From contig CM028897.1 in the NCBI GenBank assembly GCA_016801885.1, positions 9,548,501 through 9,612,500 of the forward strand: DNA of 64,000 nucleotides. Direction: 5' to 3'. Position numbers and translations under genes: made by a program. Each line of letters opens with the position of its first letter. Positions within the stretch are counted from its first letter, which is position 1. This DNA comes from Toxotes chatareus (taxonomy: Eukaryota; Chordata; Actinopteri; Toxotidae). Shown piece by piece: positions 1-15,000 of the stretch. The notes beneath the pieces were generated by a model. That model searched no databases. It was not told where the DNA came from and worked only from the letters and a program-made list of their open reading frames with translations.

Positions 1-597
1 TGAAGAGAAGCTTCAGATATTTTTAAGCAGCATAAACAAATTGTTTATAGTACATCCACATCACCACACAAATGCAAATTTTGTGACACATGGAAATCTA
101 CGGTGCCAACTAAGGGCCTGTATAGGTGGCACACTGATCACCTGGCAGTGGTGGAACAAATCTAATATTTATTGGAAGTGATGACCTCTACGACCTCTGC
201 TTTCAACATACAAAACATAGAGAGGAGGACAATGGAGTCAGTCATATCTCCAGTGTGTGCTCTGAGAGTGATTAAGACTAGAGGACATTCATTACTGGCC
301 TGGCTCAGACAGAGAGGGGCTTCAGAGCACAGCTCTTGTGTTGGACTGTTTGGATGTCCTATCCCCTTGTATCTCTTTGACTACCTCCAACACAAGGCTC
401 TATTCAACTAGACTGGGAACAAATGTTTCCTTATGTGGCTCTGAGTGCCCAAACTCCAGCGACAGGATAGAGAGCAAGAGCCTACGAGACCAAAAGACAG
501 AGAAGGTTACAATAATGCAGGCCATACTGCGGCTGTTTAACGACTCAACCCATCTTATAATATGATGTGCGCTGCATTATGAGGTGAGGGGGGGCAA

Positions 598-605
598 TGA
601 CGTCA
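598..605. promoter_or_regulatory. palindromic cAMP response element TGACGTCA
   Basis: A full 8-bp CRE consensus, bound by CREB/ATF family factors. No gene start is recognised nearby in the window; a TATA-like CTATATAATAAG lies about 400 bp to the right (1003-1014). Function is not shown by the sequence. Confidence 0.35.
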
Positions 606-1168
606 TGGAAACCAGGGGGTAGATTAGAAAATGACAAGTATTTCCCAACAACAGGATGCCCTTTCACTGGAAGGGCCCCCACCACAGGCTTGCTAGCCTG
701 CCACACTCGGTTTCCCCTTCCTTATTTTCCCACTCTCCCCCTTTTCATGGGTGTTATTATTTCTACATCCGCCTGGGAATAAATTCGGTAAATATCAGCC
801 AGGAAACCTGAGGTTGGATTCAATGTTGGCAGCTCATGTAACTTCATATACGGCCAACATGCAGACTTCCATCAGGTTACTTGGCCTCGGCATGGGAACG
901 GGCAAAGTGAAGCTAAACAGGGGTCACGGTAAGGTTCCAGAGTGACGTGGGTGCAGATTACTCATGTGAAAAGTGGTAAAAAAAAAATGGCTTGTGCCTG
1001 CTCTATATAATAAGACATAATGTGGCGTGCACCTCTTTTCTTTAGAATCAGCCAGGATAAAGAGCTAATCCTCTGCTATGAGACTGATAGGGCTGGACTC
1101 CCTCCAGCACCTCAGGGAGTCAGCTCTGCAGAGGGGAGGCTCTTTCAAAGGAAACCATGTAATCAATG

Positions 1169-1189
1169 ACCACCACCACCACCACCACC
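1169..1189 (+). repeat. (ACC)7 microsatellite
   Basis: Seven perfect ACC units. Confidence 0.95.
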
Positions 1190-3514
1190 CCCTCCTTACC
1201 ATGTTATTTGTCACGTTTGATTGGTGCTAACCCTTAAGATTTTGGTAAAATTATTTCCTTTATTGTGAGTGTATCACCATCTCCTTTTATCCCTTGTTCC
1301 CATCAGGCCTTTCCCTTCTCTCACTGCATTAAGATGTCAAACTGTAACAGGGGTTCTAATGTTTACTCAAACATGTTTTCCCACTAGAGGAGAAATTAAA
1401 TGAACTTTTGGCCCGGACTGGCAGTACAGTACAACTGACATGTGCATGACTCATTCCTTCTTCCTCCCTAACACACACTCTTACACTGGGCAAAGGGGGA
1501 ATTTCTTTGGACAAACACACCCTTCCTGGAGCCTTACCATAGCTTGACCATGAGAATTCCTTACCTGCAGGTGCCTTGGCTAACTGGGTTTCTGTGTCGA
1601 AGACCAAACCTTGTAAACATTACATTTGAAAGCACTAATTATAAATAGAGAACACCTGAATTTCCTGCAGGAAAACATATGTGAGTGTGCAGCTGTATAC
1701 ACAGGCATGCAAATTTAGACTACATTTGTGTAATGTTTTTAATTTGCTCTGAGGGACATTAATTTTGGCTTTGTAATTTGTAAAATGTCCTGTTAATTTA
1801 AGGTTAAAATTTTAGTTAGGAAAAGGGGAAGGTAAGGCTAAGGGTTAAAAAAAAAGTATCTACTATGAGGAAAGAAATGAGTAACTGTAACCAGCACGCG
1901 TTTATGTGCTCGTTTTTGTCTGTGGATGCTTTTCTAGGTGTGTGTGTGTGATCTCAGTGGCAAGCAGTGTGTAGGCAGCTGGGAGTGAGGCAGGGCTATG
2001 CGTGACTAGGAGAAATACACCTGTCTCTGTGCTCAGGTACGGAGGGGGAGCCAGCACGCAGGGGCCTGCCAGCTGAACAATACTCCCCATTGTACCTGCG
2101 CTCTGACTGCAGACGCTCACAGGAGAGGAAACCCTGAGCGCAGTGTGTGTGTAGCTCTCTCTCCCTCTCTCACTCCCTGCTCACACAATCACACGACATA
2201 CACAGAGAAATTATTTATAGTACACATATTGTGCTGACCGCAGGCGCCCTAGGCTAAATCCCAATAACTCTGCCTTTTACACGCAAGCTGCCAATCAGAG
2301 CTGTGATGGACAGATTTGACTTCCAATCAAAGAGAAGAGACTCGAAAAAAGGAGAGAGCTTGTGTGTGGTTAAATGCGTAACTGTCCTGAGAGCACATCA
2401 TTAAGTGGTATTTCATAGTCCTCAGTAAATGGAATAACAAATACATGCCAAAAAAAAGTAGAAAACACTTGTCTAAATAAGTCCAGGTTCTGCATTTAAA
2501 AGTTTATATTACAATACTCCTACACAGAGATGCTTCACGAGTGTTACTGTAAAGGTCTATCATAATACAGAGCACATTATTCTAAATATAAACCCATGAT
2601 GTGACCATTTGTCAAGTAATCTATTATCAGCCCTACACCAGCCCAGGCTTTTCAAGGCTTTTTGTTCTCAGTACAGATAAGGCAACCTTGAGATGGAGTG
2701 CTAAGATACTGCAGATGTAGAGACAGCACGACCCAGAGAGAAAGAAAGCATGAGAGGGGCCGTCTGTCGGTGAATCACTGGGGCTCTCTGTGGTTTCCAC
2801 AACAAAAGCTGACTCTCATTTTGTCATGATTTGTTGGCCAATTATGGTGAAAAATGAACAGGGCAACCACAGAGAGGGTCGGGGACGAGAGGGAATGCTG
2901 AACATCTGCTTTCAGAAGATTTGGTTCTGGGTCGAGCTTAGATGGACACAAGTACCCCTTCTGTCAAACAGAAACTCCAGCTGTTCCACAGATGGGGTCG
3001 GTTATTTCGTTCCATTCGGGGTATTACGTGTGGCCACAAAAGAGTCCGAGCCTCTTTGATCCCATTATCTGGAAGTCACAAATACTTTCTTCACCTCTTT
3101 TATGTGCTATTACACGGGTAACTGCAGTGTGACTGCCATCATTTAGTTATCTATTCCTGTTAAGTTCCTTGACGCATGTGTGTGTGGTATCTTACGTGAA
3201 TATGAGCGTGTGTGCTCACTGACTAACGCAATACAGTCTTCATAAAGGTAGTATTGTTAAGTTGCGTGCGAAGCTCATGCTTTAGGCTTTGGGTCCCCGC
3301 CCACCCCTGTAAACCACTGCCTTTTTTTTCTTCTCCTTTTTTTCCCTTCTACACCTTCCCCTTTCTTTTTGTTACAGGTAAACATTTGATGTCCGCACGC
3401 AATCCCCAGAGAGTCTCCTCCCCTTGTTCTCTCCTCAGCTCCCTGGCTTCCACTCAGCGTTACTCACACCCTCTCCCTCTCCCTCTCACACACTCACCAC
3501 ACACGTACACACAC

Positions 3515-3530
3515 CTCTCTCTCTCTCTCT
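3515..3530 (+). repeat. (CT)8 microsatellite in a CT/CA-rich stretch
   Basis: Eight CT units inside a longer pyrimidine-rich segment (about 3300-3650) that gives rise to Ser/Leu/Pro-rich open frames of up to 133 codons with no protein character. Confidence 0.9.
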
Positions 3531-6317
3531 CGCCCATGCACACACAGACACGCTATCCTTCCCTCCCCATTCTTCTGACATTCCTCTCCTCACTGACTCA
3601 GCATCTGTTTGCTATGGAGTTTATGAAGTTTCTCTCTCTCTCTATTGCTGAGTGACTGGCTAAATTTCTGACTGACTGCAAACACTTACCCATTTATACA
3701 CTTTGTGCTTTTTCTGTCTTCATGAACATTATTGGATTCTGGATCTTTGTTGCATCTTGTAATGTGCTGTAACTATTTGTAAAATAATTTGTCTTTGAGG
3801 GGCCTGGACATTTGTCATGTCATAGCAAAGTCAACATGTGACCAAAACCTTAACTTGATACTAGAAACAAAAAAAAGAAACCCCAAATTCACACCAGACA
3901 GCGCTACTGAAGCATCCATCTATTCACTGAACCTGACCTCTGTTATGGAACCAGCTGTTATAAGCGGTTGCTGCCAGCAGCACAGTACACAAACACTTAA
4001 CTGTACTACCATTGTGTAACCAAAATAATGTTAACACGCAAACTAATATCTCGTAACCCTAAAAAAAAGAAAGACAAGCCTTGTGACAAAAAATCCCATT
4101 ACTTTTCATAGATTATGATCCAAAAATATAACTTCTTTGTATAAACAGTGAACCATAGATAATGACCAATGAAAAATCTTGGCTTCATTCAGGTTTTTTT
4201 TTTTTTAATTGATTCATATCACGCAACAATAAAAATACTATTAAATCACTTTAAACCTTTGTAATGTTTAGTTTGGTAATTCATGTGTTGTTGCCACAAG
4301 GTTTTAAGTACAGCTTATGCAAAAACAATATGTGTGAATAACATCCAAAGTATTTATTGGTGCGTGTGAATGATTGTGATCTAACAGATGTTGAACACTG
4401 AGGGAAGCTAATAAAACAAGCCCAAATCTGGTCTGTGGACTCCAGCTCTGTTACAAATGCCAATCTCAGTCACGCACATCCCTCAAGCTGCACTCCACAA
4501 CAAACTCCGAGACCGAGGGAAGGTCTGACTGGCTCCGACACTCCAGGGGCGACCATCATATCCAAGCAGAGAAAAACACAAACCACTCTCCCAGTGTTAT
4601 CAGCAGCACATATGACTTCAATCAGCCCTAATGAATGTATGGACAAAGAAGAATCTTTTTAGCTCGTTAGCAATATCAAACACACCCACCCACACTTGCA
4701 TGTCTGCACACATACTCGCATGCTGTGTACTGACAAACCCAGACATGAGGGCTAACTTAGAGCATGGTGATTTCAGAGATTCTGATTGCATGGCTTCCAA
4801 ACATACTGCATTGTTCCTTTATCAAGATTCAGTCACACACAACCATAGATTTGGTGATTCCTGTACATTAAGATATTTTTCTAGGTCTGAAGTTAAGCTG
4901 TGTCCTCCCTGTTCTTTATGTGGAAATGTCAGAATGTCAGAAAGGAAAAGAGAGTCCCATACAGGCATAAAAGAAATTATTTCAATCCCTTCATTGTTGT
5001 GTCTCTTATGATAATTGTGGCTGCTGCTCACTTTCATCGGGGGCTTTTGGCTCCCTTCAACCAGCCCAATTAGTAGCCCTGCTGAGGTGGAGTGTATTAT
5101 GCAAATACAAACAGTTACTGTACCAGCATGAGCAGCCCCCATGGGTAGCCTGCAACAAGGCTATGTTAAATGAATATTAGATTTGTTGTGCCTACAACAA
5201 GTTACCTATTGTTGTGCTGGCCTTGCTGCTGCTCTGGAAAAGCCATTCAAACAAGATAATCTGTCTGCGTCTCGTCAATGCAGCGCACTGTTTCCCCATG
5301 CTCGGACGAAACACTGAGACAAAGGGGCTGTTTGATTGGGAATATGAAGCAATTGGTGTGGGATAAAAAAAAAAAAAGGGATACTTCTTACAGTCTCCGC
5401 TGTTTGTCACTGGACCCCTGCAACAAACACTGAGATCCAATGAAAGATGAGAAATTCTAATTTTCCACCCAAAGCTTATTCAAATTCATATACAATTCTG
5501 TAATATCAACTTTGCCATATTTTTCACATTTTACCATTTATTCTAAGCTTTCAGCTCAATCTTGCTGTATCCTGTCTGCGTCTATTGTTCCATGCTTAGT
5601 TCATCACTGTTGATCTCTGTTCTCAGTGGGAACAATTGCTTTTGTCCAAGAAGCCTAGGGATGTCCTGGATATAAGGTGTGACAGTTGGGTCAGAGCTGT
5701 GTTGTCCTTCCTCACACCACAAGGTACGCTTGGAGACAGACCAAAACGGAGGCAACGTAATGATGAAACACATTTTCTTTTTAGATTTTTGCCACATGGC
5801 TGCTAAAGAAACTGTTGTTCCTTTCCTTTCCCCACATTAAATGGGTACTGAAATATTTCAGGATCCATTAAAAAAAAAAAAAAAAACACATGATGGTGCC
5901 TTTTGGAAGATGGAAGGGTGGTGTCTTCACACTTCACCATAAAGCCAAACAAATTATAACAGTTATTTTTTTTGAGAATGTAGACATCACCGGTTTGCTC
6001 CAATACACCTACACAAAGGCTTTATTTTACTTTTTAACTGTAAAATTTTATCAGTAGAAAAATGTAATCCAGTCACACAGGCAGAGACAGACAAGTTTGG
6101 GGTGTGCTGCAATACATAGCATGTGTCACTTTCTCTCTTGGTCATGTCAGGCAGCTGTTTGTAAACAGTACTCCCCACACCCCAGCCAGCTAATGACAGG
6201 GTTGAGCCAGAATACAATGGCTGCTTCCTGGCACGCTCTAGCAGAGAAAAGAACAGCACTGACAAAGCAGCTTTGAAATGAATACAAGAGGTTCATCAGC
6301 AACAAAAATTCCAGCCG

Positions 6318-6341
6318 TTTTTTTTTTTTTTTTTTTTTTTT
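6318..6341 (+). repeat. T24 homopolymer
   Basis: Twenty-four consecutive T followed by AT-rich sequence. It could be the reverse-oriented poly(A) tail of a retroelement, but no element body is recognised next to it. Confidence 0.9.
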
Positions 6342-8996
6342 AATTTTTATAATAATTATTCATTTCATTGCAATTACACTAAACCTCTTCTACATGCATG
6401 GCTCATTTAGTAGCCCTAACAGCTGAGCCCCAACTCGTAATATCTAACAACACAATGACATTTCTGGAGGAGCAAGTGCATTCTGGTCATCATTAACAAG
6501 AAACACCAAACATTTCCTACAAAGCAATTACACACAATGTTAAGCCACACATGCCTAACTAGCTCATCTTATTTATCACTCTCAGAAATCAGAACGGTAT
6601 TCCACTTCCCCACCAGGTCCAAGTGCTGGCATTTGGTTTGCAGCTTGCTTGTATGCAACATATGCCATACAATTCTGCTTCACTTTGTACGCCTCAAATG
6701 CTAACACCAGTTTTAACTGTACAGCTGCACAACATCTGAATAGAGGATTATCTTTGGTGTTGTGTTGCCTTCTGTGTTTCCGTGCTATGCAGGAACACCC
6801 ACAGGTAACATCCACTTCAAAGGAATAATGATGTTTTTCTGACAAGCAAATCCAGTATGATTAGCATTAACTCTTATATTGTCATTACTGCCTTTTGTGT
6901 ACCTCACAACAGAGTGAGATCACCCATCACAACATTTTGTTTGAACCACGAACTAGCTCAAAAGAACTGCTCAGGAAACAGCACTGAATATGTGAATACC
7001 ACGCCATGGAGGCTCACCGTATGGAGTCACTTTAGGCTGCCTTTGATGTGTGAGAACGGTATGCTGAGATCCAACTTCTCTTGCTGACGCTGACTCACTC
7101 AACTGTGAGCTAGCGTGACAGCCAAGGCAGGTTAGTGTGTTCACCCTCCAGACAAACACAATGAAATACGGCTGACGGACTGTGGCCTTAAGGTAGAGGA
7201 CATTAAGCATGACGGAAAGAAACTCCTCTGTTTGAAAATTTTGAGGGTTTTCATTTGCAAGTCCCTTTTATAAAAAGCAATTACATGGGGCTTATCTACT
7301 CTTTGTGTTTAAGAAGTCAGAGCAATTAGTGTGATATAACACACCAAACATCCACAAGTGAATGTAAATCCGTCCTGCCTCAGGGCAGATAGAGAGCACT
7401 CTGAGCTCTGTTTAAAATCCTTACGAGTGCTTAACATTTATGTCACTACTAATTCTACATGATATAAGCATTTCATAATAAAAGTTCTTTAATGTGAAGT
7501 TTCAATATGTCTAATGCTGATTTTATGCTGCCGAGTTAATCTTGAAAATACAAGCCACGAGTCTCAAACATCAAGGACATACAGATTTCTAAAGATAAAA
7601 CTGACGAAAAGCACAAGTGACACTACTGTTACTTGATGACAGATTGTGAAAACAATCACAGAACAGTGACATATCTGACTCTTAAGGCAAATAGCAGCTG
7701 TTTAAATCAACCTTACAACAGTCATGTGTCTCTCAATGTCTGTGTCTTCATTTGTATGGAAACTAGCACACCTTGTGAGAAATATTGTCTGAAGCCAAGA
7801 GCAGTGCACTTTGAGGCAAAAATGTTTCATGCATAGATAGTAAATAATCTATGGATTATTTCATAATATCCATCTAAAGCTCATGTGTAAGCCTACAAGT
7901 GACTGTGACGTTGCAACATATTTCACACCATCTGCAATACACCCATAGCACGTTACTGTGCACCCGTATAGCAAGACAATGTGGGTTAGAGCAAAAGCAA
8001 ACCCATAAAGAGTGGAAACCATATCAACATTATAATCATGTTATGTTTATTTAGTCCTAAGTGCAAACCGTGCATGGTTCCCGCTGCTGGATCACTGAAG
8101 AGGTGGGGAACTCTTGAGGAAAAGCATGGTGGTCCAGCTATGTAGAAGTGAATGAGCTATAAAGGATCTGAGGGCAAAGGGAAGTGGGTAAGTTAAGTAG
8201 TATGTGGTGGTGGTTTGTAGAGGTTGGATGATGTGCTCTAGTATGTATGTGTTTCAGAGTGGTTGATGGGGGCTGAATGGGGCACTTGTTGTTAAGAGGA
8301 GATATTGCAATACACCCACTGATGGTGGCCCCTCCGTTCTCTTTATTGTGTTGATCACACTATCTCTTCTCACAGGAAAGGAGAAACCAAGGGGGAACTG
8401 GTTTAGAAAAAGGTTTGTGATAAGATAACAAAGAAAGCTCCCACCCATTCATAAGAAACACTAAGCCTCTGAGACACACATGCACACACACTCAAAGACA
8501 ACATGCTCATAGTGTAGCACAAACAAAAAGTGTTGCTACACAGCTGAATCGCCAATCTCCTGCTCTCTCCTTCTCATCTCACTCAATTGACTGACATTTA
8601 TAGCACCAACAATGGACTGTTAACCTCACAGTAGCTCTTTATGATGGCAAATCAGCTGCATTTTTATGAGGGGTAACTGTTGAAATTACCACTTGTTCTA
8701 CTCCCCTGCGCTGCATTGTGTGATTTCTGCCTGCGACACAAAGTCCAGAGTCTGCTGCCAACACACTGAGGATGACGCGGAGGATTGGTTCACCGAATGA
8801 ACACCAGTCAGTGCAGATTACTGGGACAGCACGACAGTCAGGTGACCCCTGGTTTCACTGGGTCAAAGTGTCATCCAAGTGACTGACAAATGCAGAATAA
8901 CAAGTGGGTACACTTATTTTGACCTAAAATAAACAATTACGTGGAAAAAAATTCAAACACATAACATAAACAAACAAAATAAAACCAAATTAACAA

Positions 8997-9027
8997 TTTT
9001 TGTTGTTGAAAAAAAGAACAACAAAAA
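8997..9027. repeat. inverted repeat, 11-bp arms, A-rich loop
   Basis: TTTTTGTTGTT, a 9-nt loop, AACAACAAAAA. It lies in a simple A/C and T/G-rich stretch, so low complexity can explain it. Confidence 0.8.
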
Positions 9028-12000
9028 AAACTGAGCTTGTCTCTAGATACCTCTTAAACATTAATGTTGAACCACATGTGTCCAGAGAAAAATTCCAGGT
9101 ATTTTTGCTTTAGGTGTTCCTTCTTGTAAACAGTATTGTTATGCTAAATAGGTGTGTATGGCTTGATAATATCACACTCAAATGTCAACAGCGGTTGACT
9201 GACTCATGTATTTGTAGTTACTATAATCATTTCTTCCCCTCCCAGAAGCTGCTGCAGGCACTGTTAAGGCTGCAGGTAGTCTTTGGAGGGAAACAAAAAG
9301 AAACACTGATGATTGTATCAACAACAATTTGCTAATTAAAATTTATTGAACAAACTGAAAAATTCAAAATGAAAAGATTTGGAAAAAGACTTTGACTACT
9401 TTGACTAGAAGCAGCGTGCATCCGAACAGCATTTCGGACGCATGTTGCATCTGCAAATAAGACCGATTGAGTGAGAGAACGCAAAAAAGAGGTAGGGTTC
9501 ATACGTGCCAACCTGCATGTGTATCTAAATGTATGGATATTAGCCTAGGTGTGATGTGCGAGGCCGCATCCAGACTCATTCCTTTGTTGTGTGGAGCAGT
9601 GTTACCCTCAGGGCTGCAGCAGCGTGAGTGCGAGCTACGTGGTGCACTGGAAACAAGAAAAGCGGCTCTGTTTTTGGATGGCTGTCTTGGCTTTGTATGA
9701 GCACTTGCTGGCACGCAGTCAAGATCCTGCCCCTAGAGAGGGAAGATTAATGACAGCTAGTCACGGAAAGGCTTTACAGCAGCAGAGAGCAGAAGAGAGG
9801 AACAGAGTGGGAGAGGGAAGATGGAGAGAAGGGGGGCGGGGGACAAAGGTGAGGAACTGCTGTGTTGAAGTGGGAGTGATTGGAGAAGGTATGAGTAAAG
9901 GGTGTGTGACTCTATGAGTGTTCGTGCCTCAAAAAAGAGAACAGTACAAACACAGATTAAACAGATTAATGCAATCCTCATAAACGTTCGTAATAGTTGT
10001 AAAAACATTGTGAATACAATGACTGGATGCACTCTTGACAGCCACTTAACTCACAAAACCTCACCCTACTCCTCCACCTGTGTTCAAGCTCTATATGCCT
10101 ATCGCCTCTGCCAAATCCTGGGGAGGGTAAGAGATGGTTAATTACACAGGTTTTGTTTAGTTACGGTCTAGACATTACATGTATTCCCCATCCTGTAATG
10201 ACATCTGAACAGACAGTGCTGTGAATCCTCGTCTAGCACATTATTATCCCCTTTCTCAGCGTGTGACATATTGTGCTCAAGGTTCCTTGCAGCCGGTGAT
10301 TTCTTGAAATGACAAGATATGTATGTGTTTTATCTTGTAAAGCAATATCTCTTTGGAGAAACAGAGACTGAATGGAGATGAGGCAAAGAGAAAAATGAAA
10401 AACAGTTGCTCTTTTAAAAGTAACCTGGACCACAACTAGTGCACAAGGAATAAGCCAAGAGCTGAGGAGAGTGCGCTGCCGCCAGGGCTGACCTCTCTCC
10501 CTGTACCCCTGCCTAAAACCCCAAACCAAGGTCCTGGGCTCCAGGGCAGACACAGGTCGCGGTGAACTCACTCTCCCTGAGCTCTTCTTTCATTCCCTGA
10601 CCACACAGCTAATGACCTCACTCAGTTTGGAATCCCTTACAAAGTTAGGTCTTTGTATCACAGATGAAAAATGATCCTGAGTAAAGTTTGCCGGGACCAA
10701 AGATTCCTCAAATTGAGAGAGGGGACGAGAGCATGTGTGTCTGTTTTTCAAAGCTGTTTACTTCATTCTGCAGACATGCTGGATTCCTCCATCATAATGC
10801 ATGGTAAAATGCTCCATTTCATGGTGCCAGGCAGTTCTGACCACAAGAATGAAGGGAAAGTTATTCTTTTAAACCATTTTCATCCGGAGAACATCTCCCT
10901 GAGCACAGAAAATGACTTCATAAGACATTCTGTTGAAATATCAAACTAAGGGCTGTATTCAGCTCACACTTTTTGGGAATAACGTTCAAATTGGACAGTT
11001 CTGCAGTACATAATTTACTTCTAATGCCAATGTTCTGTGGCAATGCAGAGAGAGCTGAAAGGTTTTGCAGGTGGTGGTAAATGGCCATGTAATGTGGCTG
11101 ACTTTGACCCTGACCCCACATCCTGTCTAAGACCAGCAATCATTGTTTGCCTTCTTAAATATTTAATTCTAACCTTAATGCCAAGTGTTTTTTAGTCACC
11201 AAACCAGGACAGTCGCACTGATTTTACATGGCCAAGTATGTTTACAGCTCTCGGGGAGTACTACTGCTATGTGAAAAACATTGCTGCCAAAAGTTTTTTG
11301 GGCAACTTAGGGGCCGCAGAAAAAAGCTGTGAACACAACATATATCATCACCTTTTAAGCTGATGAGGCAAATATGTTAGCAAATAATTATTACATATCC
11401 AGGAGACACAAAGCAAAAATATACAGTTGGAGTCATGTTTTTAACAACCTGATGTAAGTCCAATATTGACTCTCTTTTAGCTCTGTTTTTGGCCCTGTTC
11501 CAACTCCTGAGGGAAATGTCTGACTAAATGCTCCACTATGTTAACCAGCTAGTCACAAACTGCTTCTGTCTACTGTTTTGTGCTGAGCAGGTAGCGTGCA
11601 CTGGGTTTTTAGAGCTTTTGCAGGGGAAACAGCTGCGTGCTGCAGCCAAAAACAACACTATGAAAGCCATGAGAGTGAATCAAAACAGTAAAATTGTGGT
11701 CCGGGACAGCTAAACAATGTGCTGTACTGCGCTCACTACATTTGGGGCTCAGTGTCACAAAACTGAGAAGAAAGAAAGAAATCTATAGTATATCACTCAC
11801 TAAATCCATTCAGTATTTCCATTGCTGCACCTGGAGGAAATTAATTTAGCTAAGCAAAACAGTCAAAGCCAATGGTACCTTTCAGCACGTTTTATCTGGC
11901 AGACTACACTATGCATACAATCCACAGCTGTGATATCTCTGAATTGGTGCGTGGAAAGGTTCAAAATCTCAATCTATAGGTCATATACAGAAAACAACAG

Positions 12001-15000
12001 TGCATCTGTCTAAAAAGATGTTCCTAGCTTGGTACATCAATACTCTTTACACCCTTCCAAGCTAAGTCAAATACATACTTTCAATCCCTTTGACGTGGAA
12101 TTTTACCCAAACACCTGCCACCCATTCTGCCGACATGACCAGGACGAGAGCAGAGTGGGCGGCAGTGAGGGAGGGAAGAAGGGAGGGGTGCTATTGTTGG
12201 CAAACTCCTGCAGTTCTGTAGGCTGGGGAATGTGTAGAGGTGGAGAGGGGGATTAAAAAGAATAAATATTATTCTTTCACAGAACTGCTTTGAATCAGCA
12301 CCAAACACCTTATTTAAAGCTGTGCAGACCGGGTGAGATCATCCAAAGAAAAATGCTGCTATGGTGACCTATACAAAAAGGGAAAAATATGTTCAGTGGT
12401 AACAGGAGAACAGAAAAAAGTCAACAAGAATGGGGACAAAGAGATTGTGAGCAACTGAGACACGATGGTGAGACAGTTACATCACCCTTCACCCCAGGAG
12501 AGATACTGAGAGAATTTGGAGGCAGCGTTACTAAGGGTTGTACAGAAAAAGTTCCCCTGAAGCTACTGCTGAATGATGAGACTGTGGACGTCTATGAGTG
12601 GCATTGTCTTAAATAAAGATAAATTATGAATAAAGCTACAGTGATTTCTACAGTGCAGCCTGTACTGGGACTTTTTGTTATGCCTCACTTTATTTTCAGG
12701 TTCAAGGTCTCCATTTGTCAGATCCACAACAATTAAAGGCATGGCAGCACTGGGTAATGTAATGGCATACTTGGGATATACAGGACTTAAAGGATTATGT
12801 CTTCAGTTCTAGGCTAGGAAGATATTCAACTCAATCTTCAAAGAAATGTGTTTTCTTCTATGACTTAACACATAATAAGTCTGTTTTTCTTGTACTTTTC
12901 CTTTAACTTTACTTTCTGCATGCTATAAGAACTCAAACCAGGGAAAGTCAGGCCTGAAATCAAAGTAAAAGGTCAGGCAGAGAAAATTAAGGATTGCTGG
13001 GTTGGGGTAGAGGTTGGCAGGAAACTCTTGGAGACAATTTCGGTTTAGGCAATAATTTTAGGTCTATCGAGAAGATTACTTCAGTTTGATAAGTGGGCCC
13101 TGGTTAGATCCACAGCCCACACACCAAGGGTTAGCTCTCACTAACTGACTGTGCAGCTGGGTTATATGAGCAGTCTTAATTCATGTTTTATGTTTTATAA
13201 CATCTAGATAGTTCCAAGTGTTTTGTTAATTTTGGCAAATTACCTCTGGCCCTATAGCAACCGTTTCATTCTTGAAGTCATTTTGAACAACTCCAGAGAG
13301 ATTAAGATTATTAATGAGTCGGTTTAGCCAATGTTATTTTCAGCTATTAATGACAGGAGAGGGGAAAATGGAGAAATCAAGAGTGTGAAAGTTAAAAAGA
13401 GCATTTCTAATCTGCTTCTACTTAGGTTAGTGCTTAACTTCATTTCTTCTTAACTGGTCAGACTTTGTTAAGCACAAAGCTTCTTCTGAAGCTCAGATTG
13501 TTATTATAGCATAATAATAAAAATCTGATTGTTGACAGACCTGCTGGGTTATAAGGACTCAGTTTCCAAAGTCAGTTTGAAGGGTGGTGTTCAGCTTCAG
13601 CTTTAGCTCAATGATGTTACAGAGCGCACTAGATGACGGCGGTGTAGAGGGAGAGGATAGCTGGGCCAAAAACCAACCTCCCTTGATTTAAGCAGAGGAC
13701 ACTCGCCTTTGCAGGTGAAGGTCTCTGAGTGTCACACAGCATCTCTACAACTGACCACAGGAATGGTGCTTGCAACAGCATTAGTGAAAGTGCTAACAAG
13801 GATGTGGACAGTAAGGAAACAATGAAGGATTCAGTCATGGACTGCCTTCTCCAATAACAGACAGCAGCTATGAGGAATAAAATAAATACAATTTGGAGAA
13901 AATAAAGGCAAACCACCAATCAGTCCATCATCACATTGCTGATGTATCTTTGATTAACCCTTTGACTTGTGCTGTTTCTGTTTAGAAAAGAAAAACAATA
14001 AGAAAAACTTTGCCTGGAAAAATGGAACCAACCACCAATCTTAGCAGGTGGACATGCTCCACCACTGGACTCCTGCTTGGGCTCAGTGTCTGCAAATGTA
14101 TTTCAGTTACAGCAGCTCTGACAGTAACTGTAAACCACTACCTCCCCACATCATCCCATGAGATTAACCACCCCTGCAGGCAGAGATGAACAGTGAACTG
14201 GAGATTTGGCTAAAGTGGTCATGGGGGTGATGCAGTCCACAACGTACCATAGCAAGAAAGAGAAGCGACAACTGGTCCTGGGTTACAGGACACAGAGAGG
14301 GCAGTGTCTAGAGGAGAGAGGAACTCTGATGAACAGGCACAAAGGAACCATTGGTTTGGCCGAGACGCAGCGGGAATCCAGTTGGAGTTCCGTGGGAAGA
14401 GTTGAGCTCAATGAGACAGATCTCTCTCCCTCTCTCTTCTCAGTGGGTTTGTGACAGAGAAGAGGAGATGGAGACATCAACAAAGCCTTTGCAAGTGGCG
14501 CTCAATGATTCAGTGCAGGCATTATTTCAAACTAACATGAGATACGCACCATTACAATTCTGCTGGCGGGGAAGTAACACTTATTAAATACAAGGTAATG
14601 AACACACATTTAAAAAGAAAAGAAAATGAACTGTACTTCTGGAACACATTATCTGTAATTATTAACACACACTTCTCATGTAGATGTGTTCATTATCTGT
14701 AATGTTGGACAGACATGACAGAAAAATATGAAATGGACTGAAATGAAATCAGAGTTGCGTTATTGATACTCTGTATGTCAGTACCTGGAAAGTTTCTTTC
14801 TGGAAAATCTGGATCCAAAAATAAGACTGTGACCAAGTTCTCCCTCAATTTTATCTGTATCCTGACTCAAGCCAACACATGTTGCAATCCAAAGCACACC
14901 GATTCCCATGAAATAAAAGCATCGGTCTGATCCAAAACTGCTACAGAAATCCCATTGTTTTTCATCAAGCAACACTGACCCCCTACAATCAAGCTCTACT

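Larger units (their letters stand above)
1..9000. other. non-coding DNA, no gene recognised
   Basis: Open frames here are at most 133 codons and show no domain or splice-framed exon. Contents: the CRE at 598, an ACC repeat, a pyrimidine-rich stretch at 3.3-3.65 kb, an A17 run (5870-5886), and the T24 run. The rest looks like ordinary AT-rich intergenic or intronic sequence. Confidence 0.6.

Noticed and set aside
3254..3655. 133-codon Ser/Leu/Pro-rich frame
   Set aside because: Caused by CT/CA simple sequence; no signal peptide, domain or splice context.
13629..13919. 96-codon - strand frame with hydrophobic segments
   Set aside because: Hydrophobicity comes from T-rich DNA; no promoter, splice sites or family match.
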